A stretch of 64,000 nt of DNA from positions 9,512,427-9,576,426 of the forward strand of contig OX442315.1 of NCBI GenBank assembly GCA_949358305.1. The letters run 5' to 3'. The position numbers and the translations under genes are program-made. The stretch is from Strigamia acuminata. Taxonomy: Eukaryota; Arthropoda; Chilopoda; Geophilomorpha; Linotaeniidae. The notes beneath the pieces are model-generated. The model had not been told where the DNA came from and searched no databases. It saw only the letters and a list, made by a program, of their open reading frames with translations. Shown here in pieces: positions 55,772 to 64,000 of this stretch (its first letter is position 1; every line of letters begins with the position of its first letter).

Positions 55772-55807
55772 CTGCCAAGCATTCGATTCGAGAGCAATGA
55801 AAGACAT
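55772..55807 (-). CDS. TFAP2: AP-2 distal first coding exon (MSFIALESNAWQ)
   Basis: On the minus strand CAAGATGTC opens MSFIALESNAWQ and ends exactly at a consensus donor CAG|GTAAGA, phase 0. This resembles, in length, residues (MS-I-A....WQ) and junction phase, the vertebrate TFAP2A alternative first exon MSILAKMGDWQ as I recall it. Spliced to exon 2 it gives ...AWQ|ERVSGHSAS..., the counterpart of ...DWQ|DRHDGTSN.... The exon sits in a CpG-rich promoter with CCAAT boxes and an X-box just upstream. The intron to exon 2 would be 49.5 kb. Together the peptide match, donor and promoter make this the best-supported start of the gene here; the 5' UTR limit is not determined. Confidence 0.8.
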
Positions 55808-55945
55808 CTTGGACTGTCCTCCAGCTAGCGCTGACTTAATTGGAGGTGTTGGCTGGCTCCGAGGGGTCTCACTTGTGCTCGAGGCGTCCTCGCTCTACCA
55901 AATGGCGGCAGAGGGGGGGGTGGGTCAACCCAATGGCCGGAGCGG

Positions 55946-55960
55946 GTTGCTAGGGGCAAC
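55946..55960. promoter_or_regulatory. RFX X-box in the AP-2 promoter
   Basis: GTTGCTAGGGGCAAC fits the imperfect palindrome of RFX sites (GTTGCC...GGCAAC type). It lies about 140 bp upstream of the start codon. Confidence 0.6.
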
Positions 55961-56017
55961 GGCGCCTGTGCAGTTGAGCTGGCAGCTCATCCCAGCCTGC
56001 TGGCATCATATCACCCA

Positions 56018-56025
56018 ATGCAAAT
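56018..56025 (+). promoter_or_regulatory. POU octamer ATGCAAAT
   Basis: Exact canonical octamer about 215 bp upstream of the AP-2 distal start codon, overlapping an inverted-orientation CCAAT box. Confidence 0.6.
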
Positions 56026-56500
56026 AATGTGCGAGAGACGCGTGCGTTCTCATCCTATTCGCTCGCCATGGACTCGGCACACGTGGGGTGAGTTTCCTGG
56101 TGTTGTGCGCGTTCCGTGTCATGAGAAATGAGGAGAAAAAAGTGTCGGCGGGGGGGGGGAGTGGGGGCGGGGGGAGAGAGAGAGAGGAAAAAAAATGGGT
56201 TGCGCGATTTTACAATGTGGGATCGGAGTGGGACCGCGAGTCCATCAAAAGATGCGTCGTAGCGGAGATGCGTGAGGAAAGGGTCGGGGAGTTGGGTGGA
56301 GGGGGGCTGCGGATGGGTTGGATGGGGCAGGGAGCGAGCGCGGCGCTCGAGCGCGATTGGCGGAGCGCGGTGCCGTGGGGGAGGTGCTTGAGGACTGCAT
56401 CGATCGACGGAAAACGCCGCACGGTCGCCCCCAGTACAACGTTCGTCCAATCAACGCCCGTAGCATCGATGACAAGACGGCGTTTCGACGGTTAGGCCTA

Positions 56501-57020
56501 ACTATTTTATTACGTTTGCTTTGTGTCGCATGTGCTGGTTGTTATAGTAATTTTTTCTTTTATTAATTTTGTTCATTTATATTCTACTTCCGGTTTTTTT
56601 TTTGTTCTTTTTTTTTGCAAATGGCTGCGGTTGTCGACGAAGGGTAAAACAAAAATATTTTTTTTAAAAATTTTTATTCATATTTTGAGGGCTCTTTGAG
56701 TGTTTTTTTGTCATGGCAACCAAAGAAATAATGTTAGAATGAGTAGTGTTAATTATACTGATATCTACAATATGCAACGTTAGTACTCCGAAGGCCTTTC
56801 GACCGTTGCCGGTCATTACTTGTATAACTATCAATAGGAATTTTTAATTATTTAAAAAAAATTTGGGATGGTATTGGAAGAGAAAATAAGTATTGTTTGA
56901 TGTTTTTGCGGTCATGTTTGATTTAATTTTTCTTGGACAATTTATTACCGTATTCCTTTGATTAAGAGCCGCCCTCGAATAAAAGCCTCGGCTGAGGGAG
57001 CAAGTTATTTTTTTGCTCTC
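56501..57020. other. AT-rich sequence with a decayed element
   Basis: GATTAAGAGCCGCCCTCGAA at 56959-56978 is shared with 44714-44733 (GATTAAGAGTCGCCCTCGAA), so both mark one transposon family. Confidence 0.5.
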
Positions 57021-57028
57021 CTTCTAAC

Positions 57029-57134
57029 TAGACTTTGACCGATATCGATATTTTGCAGTATCGCCGATACCGATAATCGGCAACCGAATATCGGCCGATA
57101 CCAATACCTGCGCCGACATTAAAATTAAAATGTC
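57029..57134 (+). mobile_element. Half copy of the hAT-like element of 61075-61391
   Basis: Matches the left third of the full copy, from TAGACTTTGACCGATATCGA to ATTAAAATTAAAATGTC, ending at the same position as the 47048 copy. Confidence 0.85.
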
Positions 57135-57420
57135 GTATTTGACTGTACACGCAAATCTTTTCACTTCCTGTATATTTAAACAATTATAACCATTTAAAAA
57201 ATCAAAATGGCTGCTCCAAAAAAAAAACATAATATAATTAAATACACCCATAAACCAAACACTTTCAAACCCAAAAAAAAATTAAACAACACCAATTAAC
57301 CCTAACATTAAATCCAAACAACTTCTCTCCCCCCCCCCCCCAACTCCCAACTCTAAAAAAAATCAACATATCCCTCTTCACTTTTGTCCAAAATCCAAAC
57401 TGACACCTTTCCCTCACCTG
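57135..57420. other. A/C-rich low-complexity sequence
   Basis: Poly-A and a poly-C run (57330-57341). No gene. Confidence 0.5.
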
Positions 57421-57950
57421 GGCAATGCCCTCCCTCAATCATGTTACAATGTTACCTCATTGTGACCCTAAACAATATCTCCAGTTACCTCCACCAAACA
57501 AGGTCAGGGCCTATCAAATGACCCTTTGTACAGAATTTGTCAAGAACACTTTACCTGCACAACACTCACTCCAACACCTAACCTGCACCAGATCACCATG
57601 AAACTCAATAACCCAACATAACCCCAAACTTTAGGCCTAAAACCCATCTCAATTTACATGCACAATCCACCCATCTCCAATAACCAATCTGCAACCAATT
57701 CTCCACAAACAAACAAACACTAAACATCCAACTACCCTCAATTCAATCAACACTCAAAGGGTTAACAATCATTCTATGGGAGATAAACCAGGACGGCCAT
57801 TTTCTCTTCTTATTCTAATAGGATTAACAAATGTGGTCAAGAGAGAGAGCTCCCAACAGAGTATAACCATGAGGGTACCCCAACTGATCCCTTCAGTGGA
57901 TTATAGTGACAAGAGAGGGATGTAGGGGTGGGGTGGAGAGTGATCCATGA
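57420..57950. promoter_or_regulatory. Conserved-looking element upstream of AP-2
   Basis: Non-repetitive. On the minus strand ATGATTGAG... runs to CCCAG|GTGAGG at 57417-57422 in phase 1, not suitable for AP-2 exon 2. 57770-57950 has GATTAACAAATG and GGATTATAGTGACAAG texture. An upstream enhancer is inferred. Confidence 0.35.
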
Positions 57951-58072
57951 TTGGATCAACCGTCTGGCTCAAAAGTTGTCGAAAACATGTTCGATGCTTG
58001 CTAGCAGATCAGGATAAGCCAAATTACTCCGTTCGCAGACCCAACCATGCCCAGAAAGAATTTATCTTTATA

Positions 58073-58256
58073 CACTCAAAACTCTTTATAACGAATCGCA
58101 AGGGACCCGAAAATTCAATTCATTATAACGTGAATTCGTTATATCGAAATTTTCTAACATGGTGTTCTATGGCCAGCCAACCAAACCGGCCATTTTTAGA
58201 TATTCGTTATATCGATAATTCGTTATATCGCGATTCGTTATAAAGAGTTTCGACTG
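58073..58256. mobile_element. Pogo-like miniature element, 184 bp
   Basis: Both ends read inward CA(C/G)TC(A/G)AAACTCTTTATAAC followed by GAATCGC. CAGTC...TTATAACGAA with a TA on the left flank resembles pogo/Tigger-class Tc1/mariner ends. Interior TTCGTTATATCGA words repeat. No transposase. Confidence 0.8.
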
Positions 58257-58307
58257 TTCAGCTATTTTCGCTAGAAAAACCCTTCTTTTGTAGAATTTCC
58301 CCACGTA

Positions 58308-58388
58308 TACCGTACTTCTTCGATTCTAAGACACACTTTTGCCCCGTATAAACAATCGATGGCGTCTTAGAATCGAAGAAATACGGTA
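58308..58388. mobile_element. 81-bp inverted-repeat element
   Basis: TACCGTA(C)TTCTTCGATTCTAAGAC at the left and its near-perfect reverse complement at the right, arms about 27 bp. It can fold as a hairpin with a loop of about 27 nt. Confidence 0.85.
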
Positions 58389-58654
58389 GTTCACGCCTGG
58401 TATCTTGATGCCAAATTCACACTGCGCATCCAATCCTGCGCAGCTGATTTCCTAATTCCAGTTGTTATTTAGCAGTGTTAACCCTAATACAATGCTAGAA
58501 TAAAGCAAATAAACAACAATAAACTCATTAACAAAAGTAATTTACAACATGGTGTACCGTAATATTGTTGCTTTATTTCCTTTGTGTGCAACTGGCAACA
58601 AACTGGTCTTAAAATAGAATCAAAACAATATTAAAAAAAAAATAAAAACGGTTA
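58389..58654. other. Single-copy AT-rich sequence
   Basis: CTGCGCAGCTGATTTCCTAATTCCAGTTGTTATTTA-type words here (in part CCTAATTCCAGTTGTTATTT) are shared with 4846-4866, so both may belong to an old interspersed repeat. Confidence 0.5.
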
Positions 58655-58960
58655 AAACATTGTTTGAAACGATGACTGACACTGGGAAGCAAAGTTCAAA
58701 GTCCTCTCTCTTCCTGCTGAGTTTTCAGCTCATTTCATCCTCAGCCATAGCATGGGAGGAAGATAAAAGAGGGGAATACTGTGGTTTCATTTGGCCAAAT
58801 GGGATAGATGCAAGCTCAAATACAATACTCTTTTCAGGTAGGCCATTAGACTAACGAGTAATGCAGACAAGCCCAAATTAATTTTCACCCGAACAACATT
58901 CCATCTGCCCCTCCTAAGTGGTATCCTTAAATTTGATCCCTGAAATCTTTCCGCTAATAC
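58655..58960. promoter_or_regulatory. Enhancer-like conserved-looking element
   Basis: Balanced non-repetitive sequence with AAAGTTCAAAGTCC (nuclear-receptor-like), GAAGATAAAAG (GATA), CCATTAGACTAACG and CAAATTAATTTTC cores. The 64-codon plus frame has no domain. Confidence 0.4.
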
Positions 58961-59910
58961 AACTGCACTTTGCGCATCACGGTATCAACGCAAGCATATA
59001 CGTTTCTATCTATACCGTCTTTGCGCAGTCGGGGCAGCGATGACGAAACGTCAGGGCTGAATTGGGAACAAATTTAGTACCGGGAAATCTGGACAGGTCG
59101 GGCCACGAAAACAAATCTATACCAGGAAATCTAGATAGATCGCGCTACGACAAAAGGGAAAAAAATTCCCGGAAGAGCCCCATGACTATTATCCCGATGT
59201 TTGATGTCCTACCTGTAAAAACTGATGATATTGGTAGAAATGTTCCCATTGGTTGATTGATCGGACTCCGTTTTCAATATCTGCAAATAATAATTAAAAA
59301 TGACAAAAATTACTTTATGTTAAAATCCACCGGTTATTGCATGTTTATTGAATTTCCGATTTTCTTTTTAAATAAAATAAAATAGAAATGGAGAATATTC
59401 GGTTTTATTTACGTGTAACCACACACTCAACTCAATCGAATTTATTTTTCATCAAAATCAGCAACGCCACAACACGCATGCGTCCGTAATCAAATTGCGA
59501 CTTCCCGCTGTTACCAACCGAGCACAATCGACGACGTCATCCGCGCCAAATGTGGCGTTTTTTATTTGCAATATTTGAAAATGAAAAAATCGACAAAATA
59601 AAATTAAAAATTAAATTTTTGTTTGCACTGCCAAATTGAGCGCACTTAATGTCGAAATAAGTTGGGTAATCAACTGTGAAAATATCCATTAATATTTCTT
59701 TTTTATTATTTTTTTTCTAATTTTCAAAAATAGCGATCAATTTATATAAATTTTGTATCAAATTAATTCCATGTCGATTCCCTCTGGTCTGTTTACCAAA
59801 TACTCATCCAGTGGTCACTATGGTGACATCAAGTGGACAAACTCGTGTCCCCTTCTCCCTGGACAATATCTATATACCAAATTACAATTTGAATTTGAAA
59901 AACATCAAAA
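58961..59910. other. Single-copy sequence with a short tandem duplication
   Basis: 59076-59150 duplicates ACC(G/A)GGAAATCT(G/A)GA(C/T)AG units of about 40 bp. The remainder is AT-rich with no gene. Confidence 0.45.
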
Positions 59911-59912
59911 TA

Positions 59913-60080
59913 CAGTCCAAACTCTTTATAACGAATCGCGATATAACGAATTATCGATTTAACGAACACACCGATGTTTTGGACAACCGCCCGCGTCCAA
60001 ATCTCTTTATAACGAATCGCGATATAACGAATTATCGATATAACGAACACACCGATGTTTTGGACAACCGCGCGCGTTTA
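59913..60080. mobile_element. Tandemly duplicated pogo-like element end
   Basis: CAGTCCAAACTCTTTATAAC begins the first copy; an 81-bp block (CTCTTTATAACGAATCGCGA ... GGACAACCGC) is repeated directly at 60002-60080. Related to the element at 58073-58256. Confidence 0.8.
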
Positions 60081-60290
60081 AATAAATTAAACGTCCGGGC
60101 ATTTATTCGAAGCTTTACGGTAATCACAAAATCAGACATCTTTGATGCCCCACTGGTAACTTGAAGCTAAATTCCATTTCTTGGCACACGAAGACACAAA
60201 CGTCTAAAATTGTTTATTGCACACAAGCAAACAGTACCACTACCCATCAACCGACAATAGCAAGCCCAAAAGATCAAAATGCTGGCACCG
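60081..60290. other. Single-copy sequence
   Basis: Nothing recognised. Confidence 0.4.
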
Positions 60291-60760
60291 GTTAATTTAT
60301 AAACAATAATAAAACCATTTGCTGATGCTTTTGTAATGGTAGCACTTTAAAGCCTTGGACTGAATAGGGTTGGGCATTGATGAGCGAATAAATCTGCAAT
60401 TGCCCAACCCCATGACCAAACCAAGACAAATTGGTAATTTAGCTTTTATTACGGCTTCTGCTTTGGGGATCCAATGGTATTTCACCTGGTTAATTATGGA
60501 AATCACTGAAAAGACACACCTGATTAAAACATGAATTCTCCACAGCCACCTTCATTACCCTTGGCCTGTTTTAATTCTTTCTAATTATGGGCTTGCTGTC
60601 AGTAGGAATGGGAAGAAATACCACATAGGTTGGATGGGTAGTTGGGGTGAATAAAAACAGCAACTAATTATTGTCATTATGGTTCTAGTGGTGAGTAGCA
60701 AAGGGGAGAGAGGCTCTATGGCACTTGATGGATCTATGAGAGGGTAGAGAGCTGCATTTT
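60290..60760. promoter_or_regulatory. Enhancer-like conserved-looking element
   Basis: Contains TTCTAATTATGGGC, CAACTAATTATTGTCATTAT (homeodomain cores) and GGTTAATTATGG in non-repetitive sequence. The minus-strand frame at 60297-60506 has no domain. Confidence 0.4.
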
Positions 60761-60849
60761 TACATTTTAAAAAATCAAAGCGTTTGAATATTTAAAAAAT
60801 TCTCGTTGAATTTTAAGAATTTGTTTTGGCCCGGGTGCAAGTTGGGTTG

Positions 60850-61015
60850 ATGGGACCTTTAGCAGAGCCGTAGTTAGGATTTTCAGTACTTGGCGAGATA
60901 TATAGTCGCTGTTTTCATGCTGCATGGGCCCCCTTTGCTCGTGGGCCCGTGTCACTGCAAGCTCTGCATCCCCGATTGCTACGCCACGAGAATTTATAAT
61001 GACTTGTAACCACTG
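60850..61015. mobile_element. Decayed interspersed repeat (GGCTCTGC... / ...GCTACGCC)
   Basis: GCAGAGCCGTAGTTAGGATT at the left and GATTGCTACGCCACGAG at the right, with GGGCCCCCTTTGCTCGTGGG between, is the texture of non-autonomous DNA-element relics. The minus-strand 97-codon frame across it is not a gene. Confidence 0.45.
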
Positions 61016-61074
61016 AAGATGACTGGCATGGTCGAAAGACCTTTGGAGGAAAACAAACATCGCATATTATATTT

Positions 61075-61391
61075 TAGACTTTGACTGATATCGATATTTT
61101 GCAGTATCGCCGATACCGATAATCGGCAACCGAATATCGGCCGATACCGATACCTGCGCCAATATTGAAATTAAAATGTCCAACCCCCTCCCAACCCCTA
61201 AAATAAAAATAAAATAATAAAATTGCGTTTATTTTATTAAAAATATTTAAAATTCAAATAATTCCAAACAATACTAGTCTTACGACGTTTTAGAAACGTG
61301 GCAATATCGGTATCGACCACGCAAAAAATATCGGATCCGATATCGGTGAATACCGAAATATCGGCCAATAGCCGATACCGGTCAAAGTCTA
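61075..61391. mobile_element. Complete non-autonomous hAT-like element, 317 bp
   Basis: Bounded by a perfect 8-bp duplication TTATATTT (61067-61074 and 61392-61399). Ends read inward TAGACTTTGAC(T)GATATCG and TAGACTTTGACCGGTATCG. The body is rich in ATCGGCCGATA-type palindromes. The 8-bp duplication and short inverted ends fit the hAT superfamily. No coding capacity. Partial copies lie at 44750, 47048 and 57029. Confidence 0.92.
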
Positions 61392-61434
61392 TTATATTTG
61401 TTATTTAAAAACTTACGTTATTAATAATTCATTT

Positions 61435-61680
61435 ATGAAATTTCTATTGAATTTATGAAAAATTTCTATTGAATTTATAAAATTTCTATTCAATTTACGA
61501 AATTTCTATTCAATTTATTAAATTCCTATTGAATTTATAAAATTTCTATTGAATTTATAAAATTTCTATTCAATTTACGAAATTTCTATTCAATTTACGA
61601 AATTTCTATTCAATTTATTAAATTCCTATTACATTTATGAAATTTCTATTAGATTTACAGAAATTCTAATGAATTGTGAA
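61435..61680. repeat. Minisatellite, 21-bp unit (TGAATTTATAAAATTTCTAT)
   Basis: About 12 copies, alternating ATTTACGAAATTTCTATTCA and ATTTATAAAATTTCTATTGA variants. Confidence 0.95.
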
Positions 61681-62180
61681 CAGATGGCAACAAATCTGCG
61701 TTTCGATCTTAAAAACGACAGTAAATCCCTTCAAAAAGTCCTAAAATTGCACTTTTTCTTCACCGGAAGTTGACATATTTCCACAGCAACTACCTCAACC
61801 ACTGCTCTCGCCTGTCGCCATCTTGGATGTGAAGCCAATTTGATTTTTGAAGTCTATTTTAAAAATCATTTGCAATCCTTTGATCAATTGTGCTTAATAA
61901 GGCATTAAATGGAGTCCCAAACCACCAGATGGCAACTTAATGTTCCGTGTCGAGCCAAACGTCACGCACGTGGCAAATTGATACATTTCACTAGTGACAC
62001 ATAAAAATTAATGACTCGGAGTAAATCGGGATCCCAATCTCCACCAAATGACGTCAGAATTCATCACTTTTTTAAAAGGGAATAAATTCAAAAAAAAAAT
62101 CCGTTATTACCGGGTTTTTTTTTCCTTCGCCCATTCTTTTTTTAAATCATCAATTGCAACTTGTCAAAAATCAATTTATT
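61681..62180. promoter_or_regulatory. Regulatory-looking block with TCF/LEF and CRE motifs
   Basis: CCTTTGATC at 61877-61885 is the optimal TCF/LEF core, and TGACGTCA at 62049-62056 a full CRE. GCGCCATCTTGG-type words and CACGCACGTGGC follow. It lies just downstream of the candidate first exon at 62199-62271, inside what would be its first intron. Confidence 0.35.
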
Positions 62181-62198
62181 TCTCCACAAACAACTTAC

Positions 62199-62271
62199 CA
62201 CGGGGAAAATACCTATCCGGAACATAAAACTCGTTTTCTTGTTTAATCCACGGGACGTTTACGTCGGCCAT
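62199..62271 (-). CDS. Probable first coding exon of an unrecognised gene (MADVNVPWIKQENEFY...)
   Basis: On the minus strand GGCCATGTTTGC... is flanked, in order, by an E-box CACGTG (62293-62298), AACATGG (good start context) and 24 open codons plus one base, ending at CCCCGTG|GTAAGTTG, a consensus donor in phase 1. The peptide MADVNVPWIKQENEFY continues VPDRYFPR; IKQE fits a SUMO-acceptor consensus, common in nuclear regulators. Codon texture is clearly protein-like against AT-rich flanks. I do not recognise the gene. Phase 1 excludes direct splicing to AP-2 exon 2. If unspliced it would stop after seven more codons. The partner exon was not found between here and 56 kb. Confidence 0.55.
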
Positions 62272-62800
62272 GTTTGCAGGCCCACTGCCGATCACGTGTT
62301 GAAAATTCGCTTCAATTTGTTAATTAAAAACCGCTAAACCTGTAATCGATTCACGAAAATAAATAATTAATTAAACAATTAAAAAAATTAAATATATAAA
62401 AATATTTCCGAACTTGTTACCAATCTTTACCAAACCTTACGAAACTTCGCCCTCCTCGTCTTCACGAAGTGATCGCTCCGTACAGGACAACACCTTCGTA
62501 GCATTGGGTATCGGTCTACCAAGTGCAATATGTCGGCCGTTCATTCGCGAATAAATTCGTATAAATTCTAAAACTAAATAAAATTCACCCACCGATGTTT
62601 GTTTTAATACTTTAAAGTATAATTATCCAAAATATTACGACTTCAACTCATAAATTTTCCAACCTTCTTCAAAACTTGCAGATTTGTGCGGGAGGTGCGC
62701 GACCAAAAAATGGCGGCCGATCGACCGGACTAGACCAATCTCGATTTCCGACCATAAATTCCCCAATTTTTTATATTTTAACCAACGGACAAGGTATTAT
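62272..62800 (-). promoter_or_regulatory. Candidate promoter of the MADVNV exon
   Basis: CpG-richer patches at 62270-62310, 62440-62560 and 62690-62740, with CACGTG close to the start. No TATA box seen. Plus-strand ATGs here open only short frames. Confidence 0.35.
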
Positions 62801-62984
62801 TAGCAGAAAATTCGCATCCTTTCATTTTCTATACATCACGTAACTAAGTACCGCCCTAAATGTTAAAACTACGATAAAAGTTGAAAAAGCGTAGAAATTT
62901 ATGGCGGCTCTTTCCCACCTTTTTCTTTTGCTTTCACCTCCCATTTGTTTTTTTCTATTTTTTTTTTTTATTTTGTTAATTACA

Positions 62985-63130
62985 GAGAAGTCGGTCGTGA
63001 TGAATATCGCGGGGCAGGAGGTCAGTGCCACGTGCCCATGACGGAGGAACGTGGGCCTACACGCGTGACCACGCCCCGCCACTTTGTTGGGGCAATCTCA
63101 ACTCTGCAGGCTTTTTATTTCTTGTGTTAA
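62985..63130 (+). CDS. Candidate plus-strand terminal exon, uncertain
   Basis: A long T-rich tract ends in TTAATTACAG, a strong acceptor, followed by balanced CpG-rich sequence. In one frame EVGRDEYRGAGGQCHVPMTE... stays open for 48 codons to TAA at 63130. In another, KSVVMNIAGQE ends at GAG|GTCAGT. No family is recognised, and the block may be a regulatory island. Confidence 0.22.
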
Positions 63131-63329
63131 TAAGAGGGTTTGGTTTTTTGGAATTTTCAGGGTGGAAATGTGTCTTTTTTTTTTATTCTTTTTCTTTTTT
63201 GTGGATCGTTTTCAATGGGGTATGGAAATTTTTTTTTGAAAAATTGAGTGAATCTAATTTTTGTATTAAAATTCCAAATTTAGGAAAATTTTATTTTTGT
63301 AGTGGATTTTTACAATTTTGTCACAAAAT

Positions 63330-63640
63330 GTTCAGTTTGTACAGGAAAATATACTGTTTTTATAGTAAAATTTGCTGTTTTTACAGTAAAATATCCATTT
63401 TTTACAGTGAAATATGCATTTTTTACCGTAAAATATGCATTTTTTACAGTAAAATATGCATTTTTTACAGTAAAATATGCATTTTTTACAGTAAAATATG
63501 CATTTTTTACAGTAAAATATCCATTTTTTACAGTAAAATATCCATTTTTTACAGTAAAATATGCATTTTTTACAGTAAAATATGCATTTTTTACAGTAAA
63601 ATATGCATTTTTTACAGTAAAATATCCATTTTGTACATTT
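63330..63640. repeat. Minisatellite, 21-22-bp unit (TTTTTTACAGTAAAATATGC)
   Basis: About 13 copies. TTTTACAGTAAAA is a near-palindrome. Each unit encodes FFTVKYA-type peptides in both orientations (frames at 63302-63649), which is an artefact of unit length and lack of stops. Confidence 0.95.
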
Positions 63641-64000
63641 TCCACCTAAAAAAATTCATTATACACATAAAAAAAATTCATTTTACACCCAAAAAAATTA
63701 ATGTAACATCTAAAAAAAAAATTTACTTTTTTCCATAAAATATTCACATTTATTCAGAAAAGTTCATTTTTCACCACTAAAGTTCAATTATCCACTCAAT
63801 AATTTCATTTTTTCTGCTTTAAACAATTTTAAATTTGTTTCCAATTTATATTTTTTGACATTCCACCAACTCCCCAAAACATTCCCAAATTATTAATTCC
63901 AAAATAAATAGATTATCCTAACAACAATTTAAAAAAAAAATTCTTATTTCTTTTTCCTCAACATTCAGTCAAGAAAACATCCCAAAAATTTCCTTTCCAA
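63641..64000. other. AT-rich sequence, decayed satellite, nothing else
   Basis: ATTCATTTTACACCTAAAAA-like words decay to about 63800. No gene. Confidence 0.5.

Larger units (their letters stand above)
55808..56500 (-). promoter_or_regulatory. CpG-rich promoter region of the distal AP-2 first exon
   Basis: High CpG density extends from the first exon to about 56500, keeping long frames open on both strands (56055-56495), which are shadows. Directly upstream of the exon lie CCAAT boxes (55929-55933, 56015-56019), an X-box and an octamer. G-rich runs at 56147-56185 could form G-quadruplexes on the plus strand. Confidence 0.6.

Noticed and set aside
59062-59256. 64-codon plus-strand frame with a repeated PGNLDRS
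   Set aside because: It starts without ATG, and the repeat comes from a short tandem DNA duplication.
60767-61060. 97-codon minus-strand frame
   Set aside because: Spans a decayed interspersed repeat and AT-rich flank; no domain.
63025-63738. 237-codon plus-strand frame and mirror minus frame with FFTVKYA repeats
   Set aside because: Satellite translation on both strands of a near-palindromic 21-22-bp unit.

Overview
The window is AT-rich animal DNA. It has long introns, dozens of minisatellites, several non-autonomous DNA transposons and a few GC/CpG-richer islands. The one gene recognised with confidence is a transcription factor AP-2 (TFAP2) gene on the minus strand. Its second coding exon (5780-6265) carries the AP-2 activation-domain core ADFQPPYFPPPY. 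A short upstream first exon at 55772-55807 (MSFIALESNAWQ) closely resembles the vertebrate TFAP2A alternative N-terminus MSILAKMGDWQ as I recall it, and it has the same phase-0 junction. The protein is clearly AP-2 but diverges from vertebrate paralogues outside the core, so an invertebrate bilaterian is likely. The phylum cannot be fixed from the sequence.

Layout. 1-5779 is AP-2 intron downstream of exon 2, because no later AP-2 exon (DNA-binding and helix-span-helix part) is visible; it holds a TA-flanked inverted-repeat element, conserved-looking islands and A/C-rich satellites. 5780-6265 is exon 2. 6266-55771 is a first intron of about 49.5 kb if the distal promoter is used. It holds further candidate alternative first exons whose reading frame would join exon 2: MKN at 15479-15487 plus a 19-codon exon at 15127-15183, MFSLQ at 13501-13515, MSGVQAQ at 7149-7169, and weaker ones. 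It also holds more than twenty minisatellite arrays, a 5S-rRNA-derived repeat, long hairpins, a hAT-like element with an 8-bp target-site duplication and an unexplained 120-codon frame, and GC-rich islands that look regulatory. 55808-56500 is the CpG-rich promoter region of the distal first exon, with an RFX X-box, CCAAT boxes and a POU octamer.

56500-64000 lies upstream of AP-2. It holds pogo-like and hAT-like miniature elements (one with a perfect 8-bp duplication), regulatory-looking islands, and a probable first coding exon of an unrecognised minus-strand gene at 62199-62271.

No rRNA operon, tRNA, CRISPR array or bacterial-type operon was seen. Most long open frames here are repeat arrays or CpG-island shadows. 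Conservation calls ('conserved-looking') are judgements from base composition and motif texture only; no alignment was run.
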